Below are positions 1 through 6,419 of a stretch of DNA of 24,706 nt, piece by piece. Source of the stretch: a virus. How positions within the stretch are numbered: position 1 is the first letter of the stretch; each line of letters begins with the position of its first letter. The stretch is from IMG/VR virus record IMGVR_UViG_3300007735_000516, positions 1-24,706 of that record, one strand, 5' to 3'. Under the pieces are notes generated by a model. The model saw only the letters and a program-made list of their open reading frames with translations, was not told the origin of the DNA and ran no database searches. A program made the position numbers and the translations under genes.

Positions 1-117
1 AAAGAGTTGACCGAATTACGCAATGAACTTGTAGTTTTGCGTCAGCGGATAGAGAGTTTGGAGAACACAATCCAAGCCCTTGAAGCCGAGAACGCAAACC
101 TCAAATCATTGCAATGA
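1..117 (+). CDS. C-terminal end of a coiled-coil protein (5' partial)
   Basis: An open frame enters from the left edge and stops at TGA 115-117, giving 38 visible residues. They are rich in Leu, Glu and Asn, with Leu/Ile/Val spaced at roughly heptad intervals (LTELRNELVVL, then LENTIQALEAENANL), so this end is almost certainly a coiled coil or leucine-zipper-like tail. The stop overlaps the next start as ATGA, so the two genes are translationally coupled. The start and the rest of the protein are outside the window, so no function can be assigned. Confidence 0.7.
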   Translation, partial: KELTELRNELVVLRQRIESLENTIQALEAENANLKSLQ

Positions 118-998
118 TTCTACCACTAACCAAACACGCTCGCAACATCCACGACCTGACCTGCCAAAGCGGGCAGGAGTTTCTTCTTATCAGCGACCTG
201 CATTGGGACAACCCCCATTGCGACAGGGGGCTGCTGACCAACCACCTAAAGGAAGCACAACGCCGCAACGCAGGAGTCATCGTCAACGGTGACTTTTTTT
301 GTTTGATGCAGGGGAAGGGTGACCCCCGACGGAGCAAGGAAGACATCCGTGAAGAACACAACAACGCCAGGTACTTGGATAGCATCGTCAACACGGCGGT
401 GGAATGGTTTGCCCCCTACGCCAAGAACCTGCTACTGGTTGGCTACGGGAACCACGAAACATCCATCATCCACCACCAAGAAACCGACATCCTGCAACGC
501 TTTGCAAGCACCCTCAACTACGCCACGGGGTCAGCAGTTGAAGTGGGAGGCTACGGAGGAACCATTGACATCCGAGTGCAGCACGACCCGAATCGGGGCA
601 TGAACTTCGTAGTGCATTATTTTCATGGGGCAGGTGGGGGAGGGATCATCAGCAAGGGCGTGATTCACGATTCAAGGTTAATGATGACAATGGAAGGATA
701 TGACTGCACATGGATGGGCCATGTCCACGAACTATACTACCATCAAAACATTATCCACAAATATGACCGCCAAACCAAAACTCTTATTCAAAAGCCTGTT
801 CACCAACTGCGTACTGCGACTTACAAGGAGGAATGGGACGGCGGGTACATGGGCTTTCACACTGAACGAGGACGAGGCCCGAAGCCTCTTGGCGGATATT
901 GGATGAAGTTAGAAACGAGCAGGAACGCAAGCAAAGACAACAAGGGGACCGAGTTGCAACTCCACGCCACCTTCACACCTGCGGATAGGTTGTACTGA
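114..998 (+). CDS. Calcineurin-like metallophosphoesterase
   Basis: The 294-residue product carries the metallophosphoesterase signature in order: DLHWD (D28, H30), NGD (D60), GNHE (N113-H114-E115), a histidine pair around H168/H171, and GHVHE (H203, H205). These residues coordinate the two-metal centre of the family, so the protein is predicted to be a soluble phosphodiesterase or phosphatase. The substrate cannot be read from sequence; phage members may act on nucleic acid ends or nucleotides. The start is ATG at 114, overlapping the upstream stop. The gene ends facing the minus-strand endolysin, with a small hairpin between them. All metal ligands appear present. Confidence 0.88.
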   Translation: MILPLTKHARNIHDLTCQSGQEFLLISDLHWDNPHCDRGLLTNHLKEAQRRNAGVIVNGDFFCLMQGKGDPRRSKEDIREEHNNARYLDSIVNTAVEWFAPYAKNLLLVGYGNHETSIIHHQETDILQRFASTLNYATGSAVEVGGYGGTIDIRVQHDPNRGMNFVVHYFHGAGGGGIISKGVIHDSRLMMTMEGYDCTWMGHVHELYYHQNIIHKYDRQTKTLIQKPVHQLRTATYKEEWDGGYMGFHTERGRGPKPLGGYWMKLETSRNASKDNKGTELQLHATFTPADRLY

Positions 999-1000
999 CC

Positions 1001-1019
1001 TGTACGATTTCCTCGTACA
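1001..1019. terminator. Hairpin between convergent genes (possible bidirectional terminator)
   Basis: TGTACGA (1001-1007) and TCGTACA (1013-1019) form a perfect 7-bp stem with a 5-nt loop TTTCC. It lies exactly in the 22-nt gap between the converging phosphoesterase and endolysin genes. There is no run of T on either side, so intrinsic termination is uncertain; it may instead be an RNA 3'-end stabiliser. Confidence 0.4.
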
Positions 1020-1020
1020 A

Positions 1021-1446
1021 CTATCCCTCCTGCGTGTCGTTGGCGGTCAAGTACAGGTAGCCGTACTCTTTCTCCGCATTGAACTGCGGGCAAGCCTTGG
1101 TCACACCTGGAAAGTCCCTGTGTCCGCAAATGCGGGCCTTCGGGTATTTCTGCAACCAAGATAGCAGAACCCCTGCGATGGCTTGCCTCTGCTGAATGGT
1201 GCGGTCGTCCGTGTCCTTGCCGCCGATATAGGACACATGCAGGCTCGTAGCGTTGTGTCCAGCAACCCCGTTGGTGGTCTTGTCGTCGGTCGCAAGGGTG
1301 AGGATGTTCCCGTTGGGTTCCACAATCTTGTGATAGCCCACCGACTTCCAACCAAGCCCCTCCTTCCAATGGCGGCGGATGGATGCAATGGTGGTGTTCT
1401 TCGGCGTGGCCGTGCAATGCACGACGAGGTGGGTTATGTTTCGCAT
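1021..1446 (-). CDS. N-acetylmuramoyl-L-alanine amidase (phage endolysin)
   Basis: The 141-residue protein is a single amidase_2/PGRP domain of T7-lysozyme type, predicted to cut the bond between N-acetylmuramic acid and L-alanine of the peptide stem at lysis. Visible features are HLVVHCTAT with Zn ligand H10, VGYHK around the catalytic Tyr39 position, VAGHN, VSYIGG, ICGHRDFPG with H109, and KACPQF with K117 and C119. This matches the H/H/C metal site plus Tyr and Lys of T7 lysozyme. I chose the ATG at 1446 because the family homology begins there; a longer frame to 1596 overlaps the upstream gene. There is no signal peptide, so a holin or other export route is needed. It is coupled to the upstream 83-residue gene (2-nt gap). 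Confidence 0.92.
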   Translation of the reverse strand: MRNITHLVVHCTATPKNTTIASIRRHWKEGLGWKSVGYHKIVEPNGNILTLATDDKTTNGVAGHNATSLHVSYIGGKDTDDRTIQQRQAIAGVLLSWLQKYPKARICGHRDFPGVTKACPQFNAEKEYGYLYLTANDTQEG

Positions 1447-1448
1447 GG

Positions 1449-1700
1449 TTATTCTTCGGGGTTTAAAAGCGGATAGTAGCAGACGGTGTGGTCTTCGTCC
1501 TTGGGCAACTGGGAGGCAGACACTTCGTGAATCCCCGCCCATTGGGCTTTGGCGGGGTCGTAGCCCAGCAGTTCGCAGGCACGGCGGTATTCGCACAGGA
1601 GGGCGTGGTTCTGCTCCAGGTCAGCGGGCGAAATAGCAATCATCAGCCGCTCCAAGGCGTTTGTGAGGGCTTTTGCAGGTCGGGTAGAGTGGTAGGTCAT
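1449..1700 (-). CDS. Small protein of unknown function, first gene of the endolysin operon
   Basis: The product is 83 residues, soluble and mostly helical in appearance, with a CEYRRACELLGYDPAKAQW central stretch and an acidic C-terminus ending NPEE. I do not recognise the family. It starts right after a TAnnTTTG box on the minus strand (4 nt between box and ATG) and ends 2 nt before the endolysin start, so the two form one transcript. Its position suggests a lysis or late accessory role, but nothing in the sequence (no membrane segment, no signal peptide) shows it is a holin. Confidence 0.7.
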   Translation of the reverse strand: MTYHSTRPAKALTNALERLMIAISPADLEQNHALLCEYRRACELLGYDPAKAQWAGIHEVSASQLPKDEDHTVCYYPLLNPEE

Positions 1701-1704
1701 GCCG

Positions 1705-1712
1705 CAAATTTA
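1705..1712 (-). promoter_or_regulatory. Leaderless-type TAnnTTTG promoter for the endolysin operon
   Basis: Read on the minus strand the sequence is TAAATTTG, a full match to the Bacteroidetes -7 consensus. Only CGGC (4 nt) separates it from the ATG at 1700. With the usual distance from this box to the transcription start, the mRNA would begin at or next to the start codon. No clear -33 TTG at standard spacing is seen. Confidence 0.6.
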
Positions 1713-1839
1713 TACCCGATAGCGTCAAAATATGGCGAAAACAGCGAGTTTTAAAAATCTTATACCGCATCGGGTGTAGGGCCAAAAAAAAAGTTTCACA
1801 AAAAATTGACACAAGAGGTCGCAAAAGGAAAAACCGCCG

Positions 1840-1847
1840 TATCTTTG
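1840..1847 (+). promoter_or_regulatory. TAnnTTTG promoter for the early gene block
   Basis: TATCTTTG is an exact -7 consensus match, about 30 nt ahead of the ATG at 1878. It sits in the A-rich divergent region (1713-1877) between the minus-strand lysis operon and the plus-strand early genes, so this region holds promoters in both directions. The leader to 1878 is A/C-rich with no Shine-Dalgarno sequence. Confidence 0.6.
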
Positions 1848-1877
1848 ACATACAAACCAACCACAAAACCAAAAGTT

Positions 1878-2129
1878 ATGAAAAACACCACAATCGGAAT
1901 CGAGGTAGTAAGAAGCAAAGGCGACTATGTTATTGGCCGCACAGGTATCGTAATTGCCATTGACACAGAAAAGAACAGGGCGCAAGTCCAGTGGCACAAT
2001 GCAGACAAGTCTTGGGTTAAAATGGAAGTCATTGAGCCGACATCAATACCCTACGAAATCCTTAAGCCAAAGCCAATGTGCCGCCGCACTGGTAGAATGT
2101 TCAACCCAACCTACAGGCGCTTAGCATAA
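1878..2129 (+). CDS. Small SH3/KOW-like beta protein, phage conserved
   Basis: The 83-residue product has a compact beta-rich core, GDYVIGRTGIVIAID followed by RAQVQWHN and WVKMEVIEP, resembling SH3-like or KOW-type barrels that bind nucleic acid or protein. The C-terminal 25 residues are basic. I chose ATG 1878 because the frame upstream to 1806 is low-complexity and runs through the promoter. It is the first gene behind the 1840 promoter. The function is not known; a nucleic-acid-binding role is inferred only from the fold resemblance. Confidence 0.7.
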   Translation: MKNTTIGIEVVRSKGDYVIGRTGIVIAIDTEKNRAQVQWHNADKSWVKMEVIEPTSIPYEILKPKPMCRRTGRMFNPTYRRLA

Positions 2130-2191
2130 TCCAACGAGGGGTGCGGCTCGCCAACGCACATTCTTTTATTCCATCCACTAAACCCAAAACC

Positions 2192-2311
2192 ATGACCCAC
2201 GAAACCAAAACCAAACTCAAAGCCGCCCTTGCCACGGGCTACATCGTGCTGACCACCTGCCTCGGCATCGCATTCTTCGGCAGATTCATTTTCGCAATCA
2301 TCACCAACTAA
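2192..2311 (+). CDS. 39-residue single-pass membrane microprotein
   Basis: ATG 2192 opens a short frame with a basic N-terminus (MTHETKTKLK) followed by one hydrophobic segment at about residues 11-37, including TGYIVLTTCLGIAFFG and FIFAII. The start is preceded by the same A/C-rich initiation sequence (aaacccaaaacc) seen before other genes here, and the next gene starts 10 nt after its stop. A positive-inside orientation is likely. The function is unknown; an early membrane-acting peptide is possible. Confidence 0.55.
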   Translation: MTHETKTKLKAALATGYIVLTTCLGIAFFGRFIFAIITN

Positions 2312-2321
2312 ACCCCAAACC

Positions 2322-2881
2322 ATGCACAAATTCAAAACCACCAACATCAAAGGCAAGGACTATGTTGAAGTCAACCAACGCCTGCTCTATTTCCGCAACG
2401 ACAAACCTTCGCTGGTTGGAGCATTGAGTCGGACCTCGTTGACCTGCAACCCGACCGCTGCTGCATCAAGGCCATCATCCGTGATGCCGATGGCCGCATC
2501 AGGGCAACTGGCCACGCTCATGAGGACCGCACCAGTTCAATGATTAACAAAACGAGTTATGTAGAAAACTGCGAAACCTCTGCCTTTGGCCGTGCCTTGG
2601 CTGCCCTTGGTATCGGGATTGAAACGAGCATCGCAAGTGCCAACGAGGTGTCCATGGCTATCGCCAAGCAGGAGCAGTTCAACGACTTGACTGACAAACT
2701 TGGATTGGTTCCCTCCTACGACGACCTAACCGTTGCGACCCTCAAAGCGGACTTCTTGAAACTGGTCAAGAAACTCCCCGCTGACCAGCAGGAGCGCTAC
2801 ATGAAGGACATCGACCAAATGACCCCCGCCCGTTTTGAAAAGGGCATCGCATTCATCCAAAACCAACTCTCTAAAAAATAA
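2322..2881 (+). CDS. Recombination/annealing-like phage protein, apparent -1 frameshift
   Basis: Two frames must be joined to give a coherent protein of about 187 residues. Frame one starts at ATG 2322 (MHKFKTTNIKGKDYVEVNQR, then LLYFRND). Frame two supplies TFAGWSIESDLVDLQ and then runs through SSMINKTSYVENCETSAFGR to 2881. The join is near 2400-2406 at GACAAACC; one missing A in the A-run would restore a single frame. The motif INKTSYVENCETSA(F/W)GRALA..GIG recalls phage single-strand-annealing (Erf/Rad52-like) proteins, so a role in recombination is plausible but not proven. The second frame alone (ATG 2540) would lack the N-terminal third. Neighbouring replication genes fit this role. Confidence 0.6.
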
Positions 2882-2884
2882 GCC

Positions 2885-3127
2885 ATGGCTAACCTACTAC
2901 AAACCTGCAATGCCGATGTCTTTGCGGCCATCCTAAAATTCAAGGAAGAACGACCTATAATGGGTCAAAAAATAATAGACAGCCTACAATCCAAAGAACA
3001 TTGGACCGAATTTTCAGGAAGAGAGATGCTTGATATTTATTGCGCTCTTCCAAAATCAATTTGGAACGGCAGTGTTTGGTCTATGCACGACCTCTTCCAA
3101 TCCCAACAAACCACTCAAAATCCATGA
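2885..3127 (+). CDS. Small hypothetical protein
   Basis: The 80-residue soluble protein is not recognised. The body (DVFAAILKFKEERPIMGQKI, then SGREMLDIYC) looks helical, and the C-terminus is polar (QSQQTTQNP). The tail arises because the stop overlaps the initiation region of the next gene (ATGA at 3124-3127). It lies between the annealing-like gene and another frameshifted gene, all in one early transcription unit. Confidence 0.6.
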   Translation: MANLLQTCNADVFAAILKFKEERPIMGQKIIDSLQSKEHWTEFSGREMLDIYCALPKSIWNGSVWSMHDLFQSQQTTQNP

Positions 3128-3572
3128 ACCATCTCGTCACTATTCCAAAGTCGGACATCAGCAAGGCTGACATCGCCGACATCGCCGCTGGCCTTATCCA
3201 CCGCATCGAGGAAGGCGAGGTCAATCCCATCGCCGCCCATGTGCGCTTGAAGGCAGTCGTCAAAGCCTTGGAGCAGGTACTGAAAGCCACCGAGGACATG
3301 TCCGTGACGAAGCCGAAAAGCACGGGAAAACCTTCTCCGCCTTCGGTGCTGAAATCCAAGTCAAGGAGGGTGCACTCACTCCCGACTACACGCACGACCA
3401 GGTGTGGAGTGACCTGCAAGCAAGCATGAAGGCGAGGGAAGAACTGCTCAAGATGGCCTTCCGCAACGCTGGCAAGGCCACGGTGTACGACGAAGCGACG
3501 GGCGAAGCGGTTCCTGTGTGTCCCGCAAAAGGGACAAAACCATCCATTGCAGTAACTTTTAAGACCACTTAA
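3124..3572 (+). CDS. Conserved phage protein of unknown function, apparent -1 frameshift
   Basis: Frame one from ATG 3124 encodes a helical N-terminus (MNHLVTIPKSDISKADIADI, later AVVKALEQVLKATEDM). From about 3300 the sensible sequence moves to the -1 frame: VRDEAEKHGKTFSAFGAEIQ onward, a helical segment WSDLQASMKAREELL, and an end in ITVTF-like SIAVTFKTT before TAA 3570-3572. Without the shift the product ends in an unlikely Ser/Pro/Arg-rich tail at 3429. The slip site GACATGTCC is not a known slippery heptamer. The combined length is about 149 residues. Function unknown; the central GKTF..GAEIQ region resembles a small beta hairpin flanked by coiled coil. Confidence 0.55.
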
Positions 3573-3574
3573 CC

Positions 3575-3802
3575 ATGCCCAAACCTAAAGGAAAAGAAAT
3601 CCAACGAAGGGTCGCCACCATCTACGCCGTGTCATACCTCGCACAACGCCCATACAGGGCCACAGAACTCGCCAAAGTGCTTGGCCTTAACATGCGTACC
3701 ACTTACCGAATTCTAAGCGATTTACGGGCCTCAAATTGGCTCGTGCAAGACAACTGTACCTATTCAATTCAACCCAACCAAACCCCAACCCAAAACCCAT
3801 GA
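3575..3802 (+). CDS. Small winged-helix DNA-binding protein
   Basis: The 75-residue product is nearly all one helix-turn-helix domain: YLAQRPYRATELAKVLGLNM, then RTTYRILSDLRASNWL, is the helix 2 to recognition helix pattern of IclR/MarR-type winged helices. A short wing (VQDNCTYSI) and a polar tail follow. It probably acts as a dimeric transcription regulator of phage genes. Its start is 2 nt after the previous stop and its stop overlaps the next ATG. The operator is not identified. Confidence 0.75.
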   Translation: MPKPKGKEIQRRVATIYAVSYLAQRPYRATELAKVLGLNMRTTYRILSDLRASNWLVQDNCTYSIQPNQTPTQNP

Positions 3803-4043
3803 GCGATTACACCCCCCAACCCAACACCTTCACCTTGTTTGCCAACGACAAAGGTGACAACCCCAAGCGTCCCGATTACAGGGGCGATATCGTTCTGCCC
3901 GACGGAACCAAGATGCGCCTTTCTGCATGGGTCAAAGAAGCAAGAAACGGCGAGAGAAGTTCTTGAGCGGCAAGGTGGAACCATTCCAGCAGCAGCCCAG
4001 CGGCGGGAATTTTGCACCGCAAGATGGTGATATGCCTTTTTAG
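3799..4043 (+). CDS. SSB-like small protein with acidic DxDMPF tail, apparent -1 frameshift
   Basis: Frame one (ATG 3799) reads MSDYTPQPNTFTLFANDKGD, then DYRGDIVLPDGTKMRLSAWVKEARNGE, and stops early at 3966. The -1 frame from about 3957 continues as KFLSGKVEPFQQQPSGGNF and ends in QDGDMPF at 4043. The beta-rich N-terminal part plus an acidic tail ending in MPF resembles single-strand-binding proteins, whose DDDIPF tip recruits replication partners. One base missing in GAGAGAAGT would explain the break. It lies directly upstream of the primase-helicase, which fits a replication role. The family assignment is by motif only. Confidence 0.55.
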
Positions 4044-4045
4044 TG

Positions 4046-4053
4046 TAACTTTG
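4046..4053 (+). promoter_or_regulatory. TAnnTTTG promoter ahead of small RNA 1
   Basis: TAACTTTG matches the -7 consensus exactly and begins 3 nt after the stop of the SSB-like gene. By analogy with the other boxes here, transcription should start near 4058. The next ATG is 130 nt away, so this box probably drives the structured RNA that follows and possibly the primase gene by read-through. Confidence 0.55.
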
Positions 4054-4057
4054 TAAG

Positions 4058-4172
4058 CATATTACATTTACCAATAACCACCTCATGTTTCCGGCCATGC
4101 GGTGTTTAGATAAAGGGTTCATTCCATCGTAACCCCTCGCCCCAGCTGCCGGAACAGTTGGGGCGTTTTTTT
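4058..4172 (+). ncRNA. Candidate small RNA or attenuated leader (about 115 nt)
   Basis: The segment has its own promoter box (4046-4053) and ends in a strong intrinsic terminator (4138-4172), with no convincing ORF inside. A 7-nt stretch TTCCGGC (4089-4095) is exactly complementary to GCCGGAA (4148-4154), which is the terminator loop plus one stem base. That could form a pseudoknot or an alternative structure that weakens the terminator. It may be a free-standing small RNA or a regulated leader of the primase-helicase gene that starts 10 nt after the terminator. Confidence 0.45.
4138..4172 (+). terminator. Rho-independent terminator before the primase gene
   Basis: CGCCCCAGCTG (4138-4148) pairs with CAGTTGGGGCG (4155-4165) in an 11-bp stem with one G-T pair and a loop CCGGAA, followed by seven T (4166-4172). 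This is the classical intrinsic terminator shape. Confidence 0.85.
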
Positions 4173-4181
4173 CTTAATGCT

Positions 4182-6419
4182 ATGGCAGAAATATCAATCT
4201 TCAAAGCCTCCACGGGAAGCGGTGTGCGAAACAACGTCCCGGAGAGCCACATGCAGTTCGTCCAGTACATTCAGGACATCAAGGACGGCATCTTCTACAC
4301 CGAGGTCATGGCCTATCGTAAGGCCAAAACCGAGGAAACCAAACGAAGGCTCACCGCCGTAACTCCAAGCGGCAAGTTCAAGAAGCAGGGCAAAGAGGGC
4401 CTTGAAGCGCATTCGGGCATTCTCTGCATTGACATCGATGCCAAGGACAACGAGGGCGTTGACGTGCTGGCAATCCGTGAGGACGAATACCTCTACGCCC
4501 TGCACAAGTCCACGGGAGGCGAAGGCTATGCGGCCTACTACCGTATCGAACCGGACCGCCATTTGGATGCGTTCTACGCCCTGGAGAAACGTCTTGCGGA
4601 CAAGTTCCACATCATCGTGGACCCTGCATGCAAGGACGTAAGCCGTCTGCGGTTCGTCAGTTTTGACCCCGACGCATTCATCACCGCCAAAAATGTGCAG
4701 GTGTTCAAGACCTACCTGCCCAAGGTCAAGGCCGCACCGGTCCCCAAGTTTTATCCCCACGGCGAACACGATGTCGAACACATCCTCCAACAACTGGAGG
4801 CCAAGCGCATTGACCTGACGGATTCTTATGCCGATTGGGTCAAGATTGGATTTGCCATTGCAGCAAAGTACCATGAGCCGGGGGCCGACCTATTCCATCG
4901 GGTATCGGCGCTATCCCCGAAGTACAACCCCGAAGCATGCGACCGCAAGTACAAGCAACTCTGCCAGTCCAAGCAGAACCAGGTGTCCTTCGCCTCGTTT
5001 ATGTGGCTCGCCAAAAACGCAGGGGTCGAAATCCAAACCAAGCAAACCAAGCATATTGTATCAACCGCCAAGTCCCACCGCATGCGGGTGGGTACCAATG
5101 GAGGACCCAAGGACATCAACGCCGCCACCGAAACGGCGGTCCGCATCCTTCGGGAGATTGACCAAATAAACGTGGACCAGTTGGAGGAAATCGTCGCCAA
5201 CACCATGGCCCTTGATACTACGGAATTGAAATCCGCTGATACCGAGGACACTCCGCTCAAACAAATCAAGGCTTACTTAAGGTCCTTTGACCTAAAGCGC
5301 AATGAAGTAACCCGTTGCATTGAACTCAAAGGGGAACCCATTACCGACGTTGACATCAACGACCTATACACCGATTGCTTGGAGCAGTTTGGAAGGAAGG
5401 AGGTCAACATGCAGTTAATCAACTCAATTATTGAATCAAGCCATACCCCGACGTACAACCCGTTTATGCAGTTCTTCGCCAAGAACGCACACCGGACCCC
5501 GACTGGCTGCATCAAAGCATTGACCGATACCATCGTGGCCACAAATGTCGAACACGCATTCATGCAACTCTGCATCTACAAGTGGCTCTGCTCGGTGGTT
5601 GCAAGCATGCACGGGGAGTATTCGTTGTCCATCTTGGTGCTATGCGGCGACCAGGGTATCGGCAAAACCAACTTCTTTCGCAACCTGCTGCCAACGGAAC
5701 TACGGTCCTACTACGGCGAATCCAAACTGGATGCCGGCAAGGATGACGAAATTCTCATGTGCAAGAAGATTATCCTCTGCGACGATGAGTTCGGCGGCAA
5801 GTCCAAGCAGGAGGCCAAGAAACTGAAGGAACTGTCCTCCAAGCAGACATTCAGCATCCGCAAGCCTTACGGACGGGTCCATGAAGAATTGACCAGGTAT
5901 GCGGTGCTTTGCGGCACATCAAACGACGAGGAAGTCATCAACGACCTTACGGGGAACCGTAGGATTCTGCCCATCGTTGTGGGCCACATTGATTGGGATG
6001 CCTATGCCGCCATCGACAAGACGGACCTGTTCATCGAAGCCTACCACGCCTACAAGACCCAAGGAGCAGATGCCTGGCAACTGTCCAAGGCTGAAATCAC
6101 CATGCTGAACGAAAAGACCATGAACAACGTCCAGCCAGCGGTTGAGAAGGAATTGCTCTTTAACTATTTTGAGATGCCAAACGAAAAGAATAAAGGCATC
6201 GGAGCGGAGTGGCTGACCAACTCGGAAATTAAAAACATCCTTGAATCCTACACCGAGCAAAAAATTAACCCGAACAAACTTGGGGCGGTTCTCAAGTCCA
6301 TTGGCTGCAAAAAAGTCAGCCGAGCCGACCGAAACAACCGAGGATGCTATTACCTAGTCACTAAAACGAATAGTAGTAACTATGCGCAAGGCGGTGATAA
6401 TAAGCGATATCCGTACTGA
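4182..6419 (+). CDS. Primase-helicase (BT4734 primase domain, PriCT-2, VirE helicase)
   Basis: The 745-residue protein combines three domains. Residues about 3-170 match the BT4734 N-terminal (VirE-N/AEP-type primase) domain, with ILCIDIDAKD (acidic D84, D86) and KSTGGEGYAAYYRI. Residues about 195-285 look like PriCT-2 (DWVKIGFAIAAKY, LAKNAGVEI). Residues about 450-620 are a VirE/SF3-like ATPase with Walker A GDQGIGKTN (489-497), Walker B IILCDDEF (DDE 534-536), a sensor-like LCGTSNDEEV and arginine-finger candidate GNRRILPI. It should prime and unwind phage DNA. ATG 4182 was chosen; an upstream TTG at 4158 lies in the terminator stem. The probable origin follows it directly. Confidence 0.9.
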   Translation: MAEISIFKASTGSGVRNNVPESHMQFVQYIQDIKDGIFYTEVMAYRKAKTEETKRRLTAVTPSGKFKKQGKEGLEAHSGILCIDIDAKDNEGVDVLAIREDEYLYALHKSTGGEGYAAYYRIEPDRHLDAFYALEKRLADKFHIIVDPACKDVSRLRFVSFDPDAFITAKNVQVFKTYLPKVKAAPVPKFYPHGEHDVEHILQQLEAKRIDLTDSYADWVKIGFAIAAKYHEPGADLFHRVSALSPKYNPEACDRKYKQLCQSKQNQVSFASFMWLAKNAGVEIQTKQTKHIVSTAKSHRMRVGTNGGPKDINAATETAVRILREIDQINVDQLEEIVANTMALDTTELKSADTEDTPLKQIKAYLRSFDLKRNEVTRCIELKGEPITDVDINDLYTDCLEQFGRKEVNMQLINSIIESSHTPTYNPFMQFFAKNAHRTPTGCIKALTDTIVATNVEHAFMQLCIYKWLCSVVASMHGEYSLSILVLCGDQGIGKTNFFRNLLPTELRSYYGESKLDAGKDDEILMCKKIILCDDEFGGKSKQEAKKLKELSSKQTFSIRKPYGRVHEELTRYAVLCGTSNDEEVINDLTGNRRILPIVVGHIDWDAYAAIDKTDLFIEAYHAYKTQGADAWQLSKAEITMLNEKTMNNVQPAVEKELLFNYFEMPNEKNKGIGAEWLTNSEIKNILESYTEQKINPNKLGAVLKSIGCKKVSRADRNNRGCYYLVTKTNSSNYAQGGDNKRYPY

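Noticed and set aside
751-759. Perfect DnaA box TTATCCACA inside the phosphoesterase gene
   Set aside because: A single 9-mer inside a coding region with no neighbouring boxes; a chance match is plausible in a window of this size. The origin candidate at 6355-6623 is far better supported.
2322-4043. Programmed frameshifting by quadruplet decoding through the 8-nt-loop tRNA-like gene
   Set aside because: Enlarged anticodon loops cause +1 shifts, while all three breaks are -1, so the direction does not fit.
4194-4874. A 226-residue minus-strand open frame inside the primase gene
   Set aside because: It sits opposite the well-supported BT4734 domain and shows no motif.
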